Shown: in pieces, positions 16,770 through 25,831 of the stretch
Layout of the letters: each line of letters opens with the position of its first letter
How positions within the stretch are numbered: position 1 is the stretch's first letter
NCBI GenBank assembly: GCA_964493205.1
Contig: CAZBMJ010000006.1
Coordinates: 17,775-81,774 of the forward strand
Origin: CAZBMJ01 sp964493205
GTDB taxonomy: Bacteria > Myxococcota > UBA727 > JABDBI01
Direction of reading: 5' to 3'
DNA length: 64,000 nucleotides
The notes under the pieces: model-generated
Seen by the model: only the letters and a program-made list of their open reading frames with translations
Databases searched by the model: none
Told to the model about the DNA's origin: nothing
Made by a program: the position numbers and the translations under genes

Positions 16770-19418
16770 TTATTTATTATCGCTAAATCTTAACTCAAAC
16801 TGTGTATATATATCTTTTTTTGAAGCACAAAGTATACGACCTGCATGTTCTTCCATAATTTTTTTGCAAAAAGCCAAACCTTGACCAGAAGTTCCTTTAG
16901 TACTAAAGCCTTCATCAAATATTTGATGCAAAATTTGTCTATCAATTCCGCTGCCATTATCTTTAATAAACAACGATGCATCATTGGCCCATATTTCTAT
17001 TCGGCCATCTGACTTATTTTGAATGGCACCTAAAGCATTTTCAATAAGATTAATAATCACATGAATTATTTCTGAAGATGCAACTGTTAAAAAAAAGTTG
17101 TGATAGGTATTAAGTACCATTTTTTTTCTTTGCTCGACACTAAAAGAAGGATCAAGAATGGCTTGTTTTACCAAAGAAATAATATCGAGTGTTTCTAACT
17201 TTTTTTGTGATTCTATTTCCTTATCCATTTTATGAAGCAAGCAATGCAAAGTCTGAGAAGTTCTTTTGCCCATACCGTTGAGATTAAAAGGTAATTCTTT
17301 TAATTCTTGTAACTCCTCATGGGTGATTATTTCTTGAGGAATTAAGTCATAGGCAAGAGCCAGTTTATACCCGTATATGAGCTGCTCCATTTTTTTTTCT
17401 AATAAAAAAGCAGATAAACCTATCCCTGATAATGAACGAGCAGCTTCATGAGTGATTTTACTACTCACCGATCGATAGAGCTCTTTTTCTTGCTCTTTAA
17501 AGAAAAACAAGCAAATGATTAAGCTTACCATATGGCCAAATAAGCAAATTAAGCCTATATTTACCACATATTCACTAAAGTTAACCCCTATCAGCATAGT
17601 AATAATAATAGCAATTAGAGCTCCACTAACACTCGTTACAAGAGCCATATTTGGCTTAGTAATAATGCTCACTAAAGCAGTAACAACAAATATGTCTATG
17701 AGCCAAAGACTACTGAAATTGCTTTGAAAATACATCAAAAAAGCGAGAGTGGGCAAAGAAAGAGTTATGAGTCCATGCCATACCCAAGGAAAATATTTTA
17801 ACCAATTACTAGGCCAAATTTCTTTAGATAAAATTAAAAAACTTATGCTAGATATAAGAGGGTACATAAAGAAAAAGGGCATCTCTACTAAGTTAAAAGG
17901 AGGAAACATTAAAAAGTATGGATAGAAGGAGTTAATAAGGACGATGGATGCAAAAACATTGCAATAGTTCAAGTTTTTTACCGATACATCAAACCATCTA
18001 AATTTTTTCTTATTATTAGGCAGAGGTATTTGATACATCTTGCTAGAGGGTGTGGTATTAAGATAATGAGAGGCTATCACCCCTACACTCGTAATTCCAA
18101 TAGTTATTAAAGCTGCATAATAGGTATACATGTCAAAGATAAAACATGCGATACATAAAAAAAGTATACCAAGAGCAACACTGCTTAAAAACCCTCTTTT
18201 AGAAGGTTTAAAGTTTAGAAAACCTAACATATAAAGAGTCAGCATCACTGAAGCATTAAGAAAGATAATAAAATAAGCAGTAAAAAAAATTTTATTTCCT
18301 AACATAGCTACTATGGCAGCAAAAGTACCTACTCCTACTAAGAAAAACTTGGCTATTTTTAGCTTTGTTGCTTCGCTCAGCTCTTTTTTATAGAAAGGTA
18401 AAAAAAGATCTTGAGTGATTGCCACAGCAGCCACATTTAAAAAAGCATTAATAGTAGACATTAATAAGGTTAAAAGTCCAAAAATAATTAAACCTTTGCT
18501 TATGGGCGATAACATACCAATAACGCTAAACAAAGCAGTTTTTGCTTCTGCATGGGGGACCATCATATATGTATATAAACCTATTATCAGTATGCACGCC
18601 AAAAAAACAAAATTTATTAATGAATTGGCTATAAAAGCTTTTTTTAATTGATGGACATCTTTTGCCATCACCATCCTTTGTAAGGCTAGAGGAAAAAGTG
18701 CTGGCAATGCATTATAGATAAAAGCTGCCATATCTTTATTGAGATCAAAAGCCTGTGAACCCTCAGGGGAATTAGTAGCAAAAGCGACTAATAAACTATC
18801 AAAGCTGCCTAAACGAGCTAAAATGAGACAGCAAATAATGGGGAGGATAATAAGAAAAAGAATAAACTGTAAAATATTGCTCATAATAACGGTTTTAATA
18901 CCGCCTCTTAAGGAATAAGCCAGAGTAAATAATAATGCTCCAAAGGCAGAAAAAGCGTGCGAAATACTAAAAAAATAATGGCATATAAAACTAAAGGCGA
19001 TCAGTTGAATGCTGATTATGGCGATGCTTTCTAATAACCCCGTAACACCCATAATAATTTTTGCTTCTCTGCCATACATTTTTTCTAAAATATCGCCCGG
19101 GGATAAGGAATCTAAATAGGGACCCATTTTTTTGGCTACCCAAAAACCTGTCCATAGATGAGCAATACATATGCTTATAGAACCTAAGAGAAGATAGAAA
19201 TATCCTCTAGAAAAATATATAGCAGTAATAGCGGTAATACTAGAACCCTTCATCACTCCCGCAAAGATAGTAGAGAGGATGATCAGGGTAGAAAAATTTT
19301 GTCTACCAATAAAAAAATCAGTAAAACCCTGTGCTTCTTGTTGATTTTTTTTACCCAACACTAAGCCTGCTACGAGCAATAGCAGTAAGCATGATATAAC
19401 TATAAATTCAACAATCAT
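16770..19418 (-). CDS. Sodium/solute symporter fused to a sensor histidine kinase
   Basis: An 882-aa protein. Residues about 1-450 form a Na+/solute symporter (SSS) module with about 13 hydrophobic segments. More membrane segments follow to about residue 640. The C-terminus is a histidine kinase: H-box ITHEAARSLSG (His near residue 657), N-box VIINLIENALGAI, G1 box IKDNGSGIDRQIL and G2 box GTSGQGLAFCKKIMEEH. The architecture resembles CbrA, where transport and sensing are joined. The likely role is sensing a nutrient and phosphorylating a response regulator. No response regulator with a receiver domain is encoded nearby, so the partner is elsewhere. The substrate is unknown. Confidence 0.9.
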   Translation of the reverse strand: MIVEFIVISCLLLLLVAGLVLGKKNQQEAQGFTDFFIGRQNFSTLIILSTIFAGVMKGSSITAITAIYFSRGYFYLLLGSISICIAHLWTGFWVAKKMGPYLDSLSPGDILEKMYGREAKIIMGVTGLLESIAIISIQLIAFSFICHYFFSISHAFSAFGALLFTLAYSLRGGIKTVIMSNILQFILFLIILPIICCLILARLGSFDSLLVAFATNSPEGSQAFDLNKDMAAFIYNALPALFPLALQRMVMAKDVHQLKKAFIANSLINFVFLACILIIGLYTYMMVPHAEAKTALFSVIGMLSPISKGLIIFGLLTLLMSTINAFLNVAAVAITQDLFLPFYKKELSEATKLKIAKFFLVGVGTFAAIVAMLGNKIFFTAYFIIFLNASVMLTLYMLGFLNFKPSKRGFLSSVALGILFLCIACFIFDMYTYYAALITIGITSVGVIASHYLNTTPSSKMYQIPLPNNKKKFRWFDVSVKNLNYCNVFASIVLINSFYPYFLMFPPFNLVEMPFFFMYPLISSISFLILSKEIWPSNWLKYFPWVWHGLITLSLPTLAFLMYFQSNFSSLWLIDIFVVTALVSIITKPNMALVTSVSGALIAIIITMLIGVNFSEYVVNIGLICLFGHMVSLIICLFFFKEQEKELYRSVSSKITHEAARSLSGIGLSAFLLEKKMEQLIYGYKLALAYDLIPQEIITHEELQELKELPFNLNGMGKRTSQTLHCLLHKMDKEIESQKKLETLDIISLVKQAILDPSFSVEQRKKMVLNTYHNFFLTVASSEIIHVIINLIENALGAIQNKSDGRIEIWANDASLFIKDNGSGIDRQILHQIFDEGFSTKGTSGQGLAFCKKIMEEHAGRILCASKKDIYTQFELRFSDNK

Positions 19419-19682
19419 TTTTTCACCAAATATCCTAAAAGGCGTTCATTTATTGAATAAAAAAATAATTAATTAAAAAAGGAATAATATAGGTTCAAAC
19501 ATAGTTATGAATATTGGGTAATAGTAATAAAAAGATAAATAATCAATACGGATTATGTGTTTTATGGATGTTTCTGAATAATAAGCATAGTTTGCAAAAA
19601 AAGATTTTTAAGATAGAACATCACTGTTCGCCTATTGTCATTAAGTTTTCGCACAACCACGACCTACTGCTTATTGTCCGGG

Positions 19683-19723
19683 ATTAGTTTTCTGGACACC
19701 GTGAACAAGTCACGGTACGTAGG
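19683..19723. repeat. Palindromic repeat, family A, half copy
   Basis: ATTAGTTTTCTGGACACCGT followed by GAACAAGTCACGGTACGTAG matches the right half of the element at 2406-2506. The left half is not recognisable. The internal hairpin CCGTG/CACGG around AACAAGT is kept. Confidence 0.75.
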
Positions 19724-19741
19724 AGCGACTTAGTGGCAGTA

Positions 19742-19786
19742 CACCGTTCGCCCTGAGGAGGCGTTTTAACGCCGTCTCGAAGGGTG
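19742..19786. repeat. Palindromic repeat, family B
   Basis: CACCGTTCG pairs with CGAAGGGTG at the ends, and GGCGTT pairs with AACGCC at the tip, with CCTGAGGAG and CGTCTCG between. A second copy with compensating base changes is at 63733-63773. It resembles a hairpin I recall from Alphaproteobacteria (TGAGGAG...CGTCTCGAAGG), which is from memory and unverified. Confidence 0.75.
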
Positions 19787-19810
19787 TTTTTTTATATTAT
19801 TGGATCATTA

Positions 19811-20656
19811 ATGCCATCTTATTTATTATATATTTTTGTAGCTATTTTTGGTGCCATGTTAGGTTCCTTCGCTGCGGTAATTATTTATCGTGCACCTTTG
19901 GGAATTTCTATTATTTGGCCACGATCTTTTTGTACAGCTTGCGAAAACAAGTTAAAACCTTGGCATAATATTCCTATTATTTCTTGGCTAGCATTAGGTG
20001 GAAAATGTGGATTTTGCAAAGCTAGTATTGGGTTAAGAACTATTTTCATAGAAATTTTATTTGCATTGCTCGCCATAACTATACTCAGTAAATATGGACT
20101 AAATTTAGTATTTATAGATAAATTTATATTTTGTTTTTTACTTATTTGTATTGCTTATATAGATATGGATTATTTTTTTATACCTGTTTTTTTATTAGTG
20201 TTATTAACGTTATTTGGTTTTTTTAGCATCAGCTTTTATCATTTTTATCCTCATTATTGGCATAGCTTAACTGTTAATTGGCAATTTTTGCCTGACATTA
20301 TGCAAAATAAAAATTTTTGTATCATAGACCATATACTTGCAGCTTTACTAGGTGGAGCTTTTTTTTCTTTATTAAATATTTTTGCTACTATGTTATTGCG
20401 GAAAACTGGCCGATTATCTAGCAAACAATGGGCTATGGGCTGGGGAGATCCTTGGTTAGTATTTGCCATTGGTTTATTTGTGGGTCTTAAAGCTTTAGTG
20501 TTAGTGGTTTTTTTAGGATCTTTTTTGGGTTCTATTGTAGGTATTTTACAAAAGTTCTTTGCAAAAAAGATTGAACTTGATGAGGATATTGCTATAAACT
20601 CTTTGCCCTATGGACCCTTTTTGGCTATAGCTGCAATATTTATTTATTTAGGATAA
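19811..20656 (+). CDS. Prepilin peptidase / N-methyltransferase (A24)
   Basis: An integral-membrane aspartyl peptidase of about 281 aa that cleaves and methylates type IV pilin-like precursors. Two CxxC pairs (FCTACENK and KCGFCKA) form the cytoplasmic zinc site seen in PilD/GspO. The first catalytic Asp is in ICIAYIDMDYF and the second in MGWGDPWL, matching the GxGD motif. About eight hydrophobic segments are seen. A GTG at 19784 would add 9 residues but lies in the end of a palindromic repeat, so the ATG at 19811 is preferred. No pilus genes are in the window; targets must be elsewhere. Confidence 0.9.
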   Translation: MPSYLLYIFVAIFGAMLGSFAAVIIYRAPLGISIIWPRSFCTACENKLKPWHNIPIISWLALGGKCGFCKASIGLRTIFIEILFALLAITILSKYGLNLVFIDKFIFCFLLICIAYIDMDYFFIPVFLLVLLTLFGFFSISFYHFYPHYWHSLTVNWQFLPDIMQNKNFCIIDHILAALLGGAFFSLLNIFATMLLRKTGRLSSKQWAMGWGDPWLVFAIGLFVGLKALVLVVFLGSFLGSIVGILQKFFAKKIELDEDIAINSLPYGPFLAIAAIFIYLG

Positions 20657-20662
20657 AAACAT

Positions 20663-21223
20663 ATGCATTCAACAAGCGATTTTAAAAAAGGTTTAGCCAT
20701 TTTATATCAAGGAGAACCTTGTGAAATTCTAGATTGCCAGCATCATAAACCTGGAAAAGGCGCAGCTGTTGTAAGAACTAGACTTCGAAATTTAATTACA
20801 GGCATATCTTCAGACCCAACGTTTCGTTCTGGAGAAAAATTTGGTGTACCTGATTTAGAAGAAAGAAATGCTCAATTTTTATACGAAAGTGAAAACGAAT
20901 ACCACTTTATGGATCCCGCTTCTTTTGAGCAGTTTAGTGTTAATGCGCAAACCATTGGTGATAATAAAAATTTTATGTACGAAAACATGGAAGTAGCTTT
21001 GTTATTTTATCAAGGAAAAGCTATTTCTATCAAGGTACCAAATCATGTTGTCTTGGTTGTAGTTGAGTGTGACCCAGCTGTAAGAGGTGATACCGTAAGT
21101 GGTGCCACTAAACCTGCTAAACTCTCTACTGGCTACAGTTGCCAAGTTCCTTTATTCGTTAATGCCAATGATAAGGTTCGTATAGATACCAGAACAGGCG
21201 AGTACTTAGAAAGAGCCAATTAG
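20663..21223 (+). CDS. efp: Translation elongation factor P
   Basis: A 186-aa protein with the three-barrel EF-P fold. The loop HKPGKGAAVVRTRLRNLITG carries the conserved Lys at the tip that is modified in many species and reaches the peptidyl transferase centre. VECDPAVRGDTVSGATKPA and the C-terminal VRIDTRTGEYLERAN are also typical. EF-P relieves ribosome stalling at proline stretches. It lies 6 bases after the prepilin peptidase, so the two are probably cotranscribed. No modification enzyme is nearby. Confidence 0.95.
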   Translation: MHSTSDFKKGLAILYQGEPCEILDCQHHKPGKGAAVVRTRLRNLITGISSDPTFRSGEKFGVPDLEERNAQFLYESENEYHFMDPASFEQFSVNAQTIGDNKNFMYENMEVALLFYQGKAISIKVPNHVVLVVVECDPAVRGDTVSGATKPAKLSTGYSCQVPLFVNANDKVRIDTRTGEYLERAN

Positions 21224-21224
21224 C

Positions 21225-21425
21225 TTATAAATCTATAACAATTACCGTACTTGTTGCAGCTTCTTCTCTAAATTTATCTTGAGGCTGCCACTGTATTGGC
21301 ATTTCCTGATCATAATAGTTGCTTAGTGGTAGTTGATGCTCTTGAGTTTTTTTACTAAGCTCATGTATGATAAATGGCTCTGGTAGCGCATCTTTAAGGC
21401 TCTTTAATGGGCGTCTTTGTTTCAT
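21225..21425 (-). CDS. Small hypothetical protein
   Basis: A 66-aa frame convergent with efp (stop to stop gap of one base). GAGG lies about seven bases before the ATG. The product is charged, without a signal peptide or membrane segment, and contains several Gln and Pro residues. It is not recognised. The Shine-Dalgarno sequence and the lack of a competing gene support it; the short length leaves doubt. Confidence 0.4.
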   Translation of the reverse strand: MKQRRPLKSLKDALPEPFIIHELSKKTQEHQLPLSNYYDQEMPIQWQPQDKFREEAATSTVIVIDL

Positions 21426-21507
21426 AAAAACCTCACCATAGGGATCTTAGGGTATATGTAACAATATTGCTAAAGATAGCAAGTTGATTCATTTAACTAC
21501 ATAAAAT

Positions 21508-22416
21508 TTAATATTTTTCTTGCGGACCTAAATGGCACAGACCTTTATTTTTAAAAAGATCTACTTGTTTTTGCCTATCTTGATAACGTTTTTTTTGCTC
21601 ACTATTGGTCTGATTAAAGCATTTTTCACAACTAACGCCTTCTTCATAGCTACTTAAGGCTTTATCTTGTGGGGTTAGTGGATAACGACAGGCAAAGCAT
21701 AATTCAAAATCGCCCTTTTGCAAGTTTTTATTAACCGTAACACGCTGATCAAAAACAAAGCATTCACCTTGCCACAAATCACTTTTGCCTTTGGTATCTT
21801 CTAAATATTGCAAAACACCGCCCTTTAAATGATATACCTCATCAAAACCAGCCATTTTCATAAAAGAACTGGCTACCTCGCAACGAATGCCACCGGTACA
21901 GCTCATGGCTATTTTTTTATGTTTTTTAGGATCAAGATTATTTTTTACAAACTGAGCAAATTCACTAAAAGTTCTAGTTTTTGGGTCAATGGCATTTACA
22001 AATTTACCAATGGCCACTTCATAGTCGTTTCTAACGTCTATTACTGTTACATCGCCTTGTAATAATAATTTATCCCAATCTTGTGCATTGACATAGCTAC
22101 CGACTATGTTTTGTGGCTGACATAATTTAGATCCTATATTGAGGATTTCTTTTTTTATTTTAACTTTTAATCGATAAAAAGGATTTTTGTCATAAAAAGA
22201 TTCTTTGTATTCTAAATAATCAAATTTTTCATACAAAAATTTTTTAAGACAATCTATGGCTTCTCTTGAGCCACTTACTGTCGCGTTAATGCCCTCTTTA
22301 GCCACAAGAATAGTGCCTAGTATTTTTTTTTCTTTGGTTAAATCTAATAACTTTTTTTGTAAATCAACAACGTCATTAATATTAATAAATCGATAAAAAG
22401 CGGCTACTACTATCAT
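21508..22416 (-). CDS. trhO: tRNA uridine-34 hydroxylase, rhodanese family
   Basis: A 302-aa TrhO/YceA-type protein. An N-terminal acylphosphatase-like domain is followed by a rhodanese domain (about residues 120-215) with the catalytic Cys in SCTGGIRCEVASSFM. A C-terminal Cys-rich region follows (CFACRYPLTPQ and VSCEKCFNQT). TrhO carries out oxygen-dependent 5-hydroxylation of U34 in certain tRNAs. The length is near the family norm. It lies 10 bases downstream of the epimerase on the same strand, so the two form a likely two-gene unit. Confidence 0.88.
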   Translation of the reverse strand: MIVVAAFYRFININDVVDLQKKLLDLTKEKKILGTILVAKEGINATVSGSREAIDCLKKFLYEKFDYLEYKESFYDKNPFYRLKVKIKKEILNIGSKLCQPQNIVGSYVNAQDWDKLLLQGDVTVIDVRNDYEVAIGKFVNAIDPKTRTFSEFAQFVKNNLDPKKHKKIAMSCTGGIRCEVASSFMKMAGFDEVYHLKGGVLQYLEDTKGKSDLWQGECFVFDQRVTVNKNLQKGDFELCFACRYPLTPQDKALSSYEEGVSCEKCFNQTNSEQKKRYQDRQKQVDLFKNKGLCHLGPQEKY

Positions 22417-22426
22417 AAATGCACTC

Positions 22427-23323
22427 TTAATAAATTTTTTTCAAGTAACTTTCAGGGCTATCATAATCAAATATAAAGCCATTATCAATAAGCTTTTGTG
22501 GATAAACGCGTTGAGAAGATAAAAACATTTCACTCATGCCACCAAAGAGTTTTATGGCAAACTTAGGAATAGATAGCAGCAATTTTTTATGTAAACACTT
22601 AGCTAGAATTTCGCTAAATTCTTGATTTTGAAGGGGTTTTTTACAAACAAAGTTTATAGGGCCGTCAATACTATTATTTTCTAAAATAAATATAAAAGCT
22701 TTCGTTAAATCATCTATACTTATAAAGCTCATATATTGTTTTCCATCGCCCAAAACTGCCCCTAAGTTTAGCTTAAATAAAGGAATAAGCTTTTTTAAAA
22801 GTCCATTGTGTTCATTAAGCACCAAACCAATTCGAGTATTTATTGTTCTAATGCCGCATTCTTTCACTTCGCTGGTAGCATTTTCCCAATCTATACATAG
22901 ATCAGCTAAAAAACCTTTTCCAACACTTGAATCTTCTTTAAGTTCTTCCTCGCCTCTATTTCCATAAATACCAATAGCACTAGCAGTTATGAAGCATTTT
23001 GCAGAATTGTTTGGCAAATCGGCCAAAGCTTTAGCTATTAACAAAGTGGATCTAATACGTGAATCCCTTAATTTTTTTTTAAAATCACTGCTCCAAAAAT
23101 TATTAAAAAGATTTTCACCCGCCAAATGTATAACCCCATAACATTGAGCAAGTTTTTCATGCTCAATTAAATTTTTTTCATAATCATAAAAAATTTCTTT
23201 GGGGTTATTTTTTTGCACTCTAACTAAAGGCCAGACCTCATAATTATTTTTCATGAGTAATAAATTCAAGTTTTTGCCAATAAATCCGTTAGCTCCTGAA
23301 AGAGCAATAATCTTTTTATTCAT
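22427..23323 (-). CDS. NAD-dependent epimerase-like protein (YfcH/SDR39U1 type)
   Basis: About 298 aa. The N-terminal KIIALSGANGFIGKNLNLL is the dinucleotide-binding Rossmann motif. AQCYGVIHLAGENLF and FITASAIGIYGNRGEEEL, with the active-site Tyr in IYGNRG, match the atypical SDR family TIGR01777. I chose the ATG at 23323 because AGAGG lies six bases upstream; a frame start 33 bases earlier lacks one. The substrate of this family is poorly defined. It is divergent from the TPR gene, with 31 bases between the starts. Confidence 0.82.
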   Translation of the reverse strand: MNKKIIALSGANGFIGKNLNLLLMKNNYEVWPLVRVQKNNPKEIFYDYEKNLIEHEKLAQCYGVIHLAGENLFNNFWSSDFKKKLRDSRIRSTLLIAKALADLPNNSAKCFITASAIGIYGNRGEEELKEDSSVGKGFLADLCIDWENATSEVKECGIRTINTRIGLVLNEHNGLLKKLIPLFKLNLGAVLGDGKQYMSFISIDDLTKAFIFILENNSIDGPINFVCKKPLQNQEFSEILAKCLHKKLLLSIPKFAIKLFGGMSEMFLSSQRVYPQKLIDNGFIFDYDSPESYLKKIY

Positions 23324-23354
23324 TTTTTCCTCTATTAACGATATAATAATATTC

Positions 23355-24074
23355 ATGAATTATAAAAAGATCATTATTATTTTTTTCTGTTATTTCTACA
23401 GCTTTTTATTACTAGGCATGCCAGTGCAACAAGCCAAGGAAATACTTGCTTATAGTAAATCAAAATTTGATAATGGCCATTATACACAGGCATTAAAAAA
23501 ACTTAATCTTTTAGATATAAGAAAAGATTTGGATAACTATGATGATATTAAAAAGGCTTATGAAATAATTATTATTAGTTATTGGCAAACCCATCAAATA
23601 GATAAAAGCAAACAGGCCATAAAAGATCTTTTACTAATGGATGAAAAAGCTCATCTAGAAGAATTCACTACCCCACCTGCACTTCTAGATATATTTAAAG
23701 AAGAACAAAAGAAAATAACTGAAAAAAAAGTGGCCATACATAATCAGCTTCCTTTATCGCCCGCCAATACTTTAAAAGAATCCTTAAATTTACCGACTAT
23801 GTTTCTGCCACTGGGTGCTAATCAATATTCTTTAAAACAAAATAATAAAGCATTGACTTCCTTAATTTTACAATCTTCTTTTTTGGGTATAAATATTGGA
23901 GCATTTTGGTGGAAACAAAGCTACATAAATAAATTTAGTCATAAGGATTTAAAAAAAAATGAATATAAACAATCTGTTAATACTACACAAATTATACAGT
24001 TTAGCGCTTTAGCAGCATTCTTATTAACCTACGGTATATCTGTGGGGGATGCTTTGGTTCAATATTATAATTAG
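23355..24074 (+). CDS. Exported TPR-like membrane protein
   Basis: A 239-aa protein. An N-terminal hydrophobic segment (KKIIIIFFCYFYSFLLLG) acts as signal peptide or anchor. Residues about 25-100 contain helical repeats (QQAKEILAYSKSKFDNGHY and QALKKLNLLD) like TPRs. Two further membrane segments lie at about residues 168-190 and 215-233. The start at 23355 was chosen because it gives a proper signal segment. It begins a run of four closely spaced genes, so a structural or scaffolding role in the envelope is plausible but inferred. Confidence 0.6.
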   Translation: MNYKKIIIIFFCYFYSFLLLGMPVQQAKEILAYSKSKFDNGHYTQALKKLNLLDIRKDLDNYDDIKKAYEIIIISYWQTHQIDKSKQAIKDLLLMDEKAHLEEFTTPPALLDIFKEEQKKITEKKVAIHNQLPLSPANTLKESLNLPTMFLPLGANQYSLKQNNKALTSLILQSSFLGINIGAFWWKQSYINKFSHKDLKKNEYKQSVNTTQIIQFSALAAFLLTYGISVGDALVQYYN

Positions 24075-24083
24075 AGGTAAATA

Positions 24084-25829
24084 ATGTCTGTAATTAATAT
24101 GATAGATGAACACTCAAATATAACGTCTTTTGAATTATTTAAAAGACTCACTACTATTGGTTCTAGTAAAGATGCAGACATAAAAATTTTATCCCTGCCA
24201 CCTATTGCAGCTTATATTAGCCAATCACAAGATAATTTTGTTTTGGTCTGTGAAGATAGAAATTTAAATATTATTCATAATTCTAAACCTGTTAAAAAAC
24301 TTAATTTGCTTGATCAGGAAACATTTTTTATCTCTGACAAAAAATTTACTTTTATTAAAAATAATAATTATAAAGTTCCCCAAAAAGACCTAGATAGTAC
24401 GTTGGTAATTGCTCATCAAAAGCTTTTGCAATTTTCCCTAAAAATTGCTCATGAAAAAAACATTGATAATTTATTAAATACTCTTCTTACTGAAATTACC
24501 AGCCTAACTAACGCTGAACACGGATTTTTAGTGTTATTAGAAAATAATAAACCAGTAATAAAAGTACAAAAAAATACTTCTACTATAAATTTAATAAGTG
24601 ATTCTATTGTTAAAAAAGTTATTGATAAAAAAGAAGCAGTTATTATTAGCAATGCCTTAGATGATCAAGAGTTTAATTCATCTATGTCTGTTATTAATTA
24701 CCGGTTAACTTCCGTGATGTGTGTTCCTTTAATCTATCAAGGTGAAGCATTTGGTGCTATTTATGTGGGCAATAATTCTTTTATAAATGCTTTTAATCAA
24801 CAAAGTTTAAATATTATGACTATTTATTCTAGTCAAGCATCTTTGTTACTGCAAAATGCCCTACACATAGAATCGTTAAAAGAATATAATAATTCGTTGG
24901 AAGAAAAATTAAATTTAGTTAAATTTGGAGGTATGATCGGCTCTTGTGAAAATATGCAATCAGTCTTTTTACAAGTAGAAAAAGTAGCCACTAGTGACCT
25001 CTCTGTCATGATAGTGGGTGAAGAAGGCTGCGGTAAAGAGCTTTTAGCCAGAGAAATTCATGCTCGTTCTTTAAGGAAAAACGGGCCTTTTATTGCTTTA
25101 AATTGCGCAAGCATACCCAAAGAACTACTAGAAGGAGAGCTCTTTGGCTACGTGAGAGGCGCCTTTAGTGGCGCCTTGCAAACACGCAATGGCAAATTTC
25201 AGCAAGCTTTAAACGGAACCTTATTTTTAGAACAAATTAACCATATAGAGCCTCATTTACAAATAAAAATGCTAGATATGCTGCAAAAGCAACAAGTAAC
25301 GCGTTTGGGTGATAGTAAAAGCGATAGTATAAATATTCGCCTTATTTGCTCTGTCACTAAAAAATTAAGTATTAGGCAAGATTTATACGACTTATTAAGT
25401 ATGGTAGAGATTAAAGTTCCATCTCTAAAAGATAGAGGTAACGATGTTTTAGTAATGGCTAACTTTTTTCTACAAAAATATGCTAGTCTTTATGGCAAAG
25501 AAAGAGTTTGTTTTGATGAAGATTCTCGAAATATTTTGCTTAATTATGATTGGCCTGGAAATGTTAGAGAGCTTGAAAACAAAATTCGTAAAGCTTTGGT
25601 CATGTGTGATGGAAAAATAATTACACCCAAAGATTTAGAAATATGCTTAGATAAAAACTTGATTAGTATTTCTCTAACCGATGCCATCGAAAGATTTAAA
25701 GTTAAATATATCAACGATTCTTTAGAAAGAAATGCTGGCAATAGAACAAAAACAGCTCAAGAGCTTGGCGTTGACCCTCGAACTATTTTTAGACATTTAG
25801 AAAGTTTAAAAAAATCTGGGGAAGCTTAA
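24084..25829 (+). CDS. FHA-GAF-AAA+ sigma54-type regulator with degenerate ATPase motifs
   Basis: A 581-aa protein. Residues about 15-90 look like an FHA domain, 110-265 a GAF domain, 280-500 a sigma54-interacting AAA+ domain and 535-580 a Fis-type HTH (NRTKTAQELGVDPRTIFRHL). Walker A is GEEGCGKEL. Key motifs are altered. The sigma54 loop reads GAFSGA instead of GAFTGA. The Walker B block reads LFLEQINHI where the family has LFLDEIGEL. One arginine-finger position in the RQDLYDLLSMVEI stretch is Leu. ATPase activity may therefore be weak or absent. The FHA domain suggests control by a Ser/Thr kinase. Confidence 0.85.
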   Translation: MSVINMIDEHSNITSFELFKRLTTIGSSKDADIKILSLPPIAAYISQSQDNFVLVCEDRNLNIIHNSKPVKKLNLLDQETFFISDKKFTFIKNNNYKVPQKDLDSTLVIAHQKLLQFSLKIAHEKNIDNLLNTLLTEITSLTNAEHGFLVLLENNKPVIKVQKNTSTINLISDSIVKKVIDKKEAVIISNALDDQEFNSSMSVINYRLTSVMCVPLIYQGEAFGAIYVGNNSFINAFNQQSLNIMTIYSSQASLLLQNALHIESLKEYNNSLEEKLNLVKFGGMIGSCENMQSVFLQVEKVATSDLSVMIVGEEGCGKELLAREIHARSLRKNGPFIALNCASIPKELLEGELFGYVRGAFSGALQTRNGKFQQALNGTLFLEQINHIEPHLQIKMLDMLQKQQVTRLGDSKSDSINIRLICSVTKKLSIRQDLYDLLSMVEIKVPSLKDRGNDVLVMANFFLQKYASLYGKERVCFDEDSRNILLNYDWPGNVRELENKIRKALVMCDGKIITPKDLEICLDKNLISISLTDAIERFKVKYINDSLERNAGNRTKTAQELGVDPRTIFRHLESLKKSGEA

Positions 25830-25831
25830 TT

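Larger units (their letters stand above)
19419..19810. other. Gene-free stretch with two repeat elements
   Basis: About 390 bases between the divergently oriented symporter-kinase and prepilin peptidase genes. The first 260 bases are AT-rich with no convincing gene. The last 130 carry a half copy of palindrome family A and a full copy of family B, the latter directly abutting the prepilin peptidase start. Confidence 0.6.

Noticed and set aside
22497..22505. A perfect DnaA box (TGTGGATAA)
   Set aside because: A single box inside the coding sequence of the epimerase, with no cluster or AT-rich unwinding region; not an origin.
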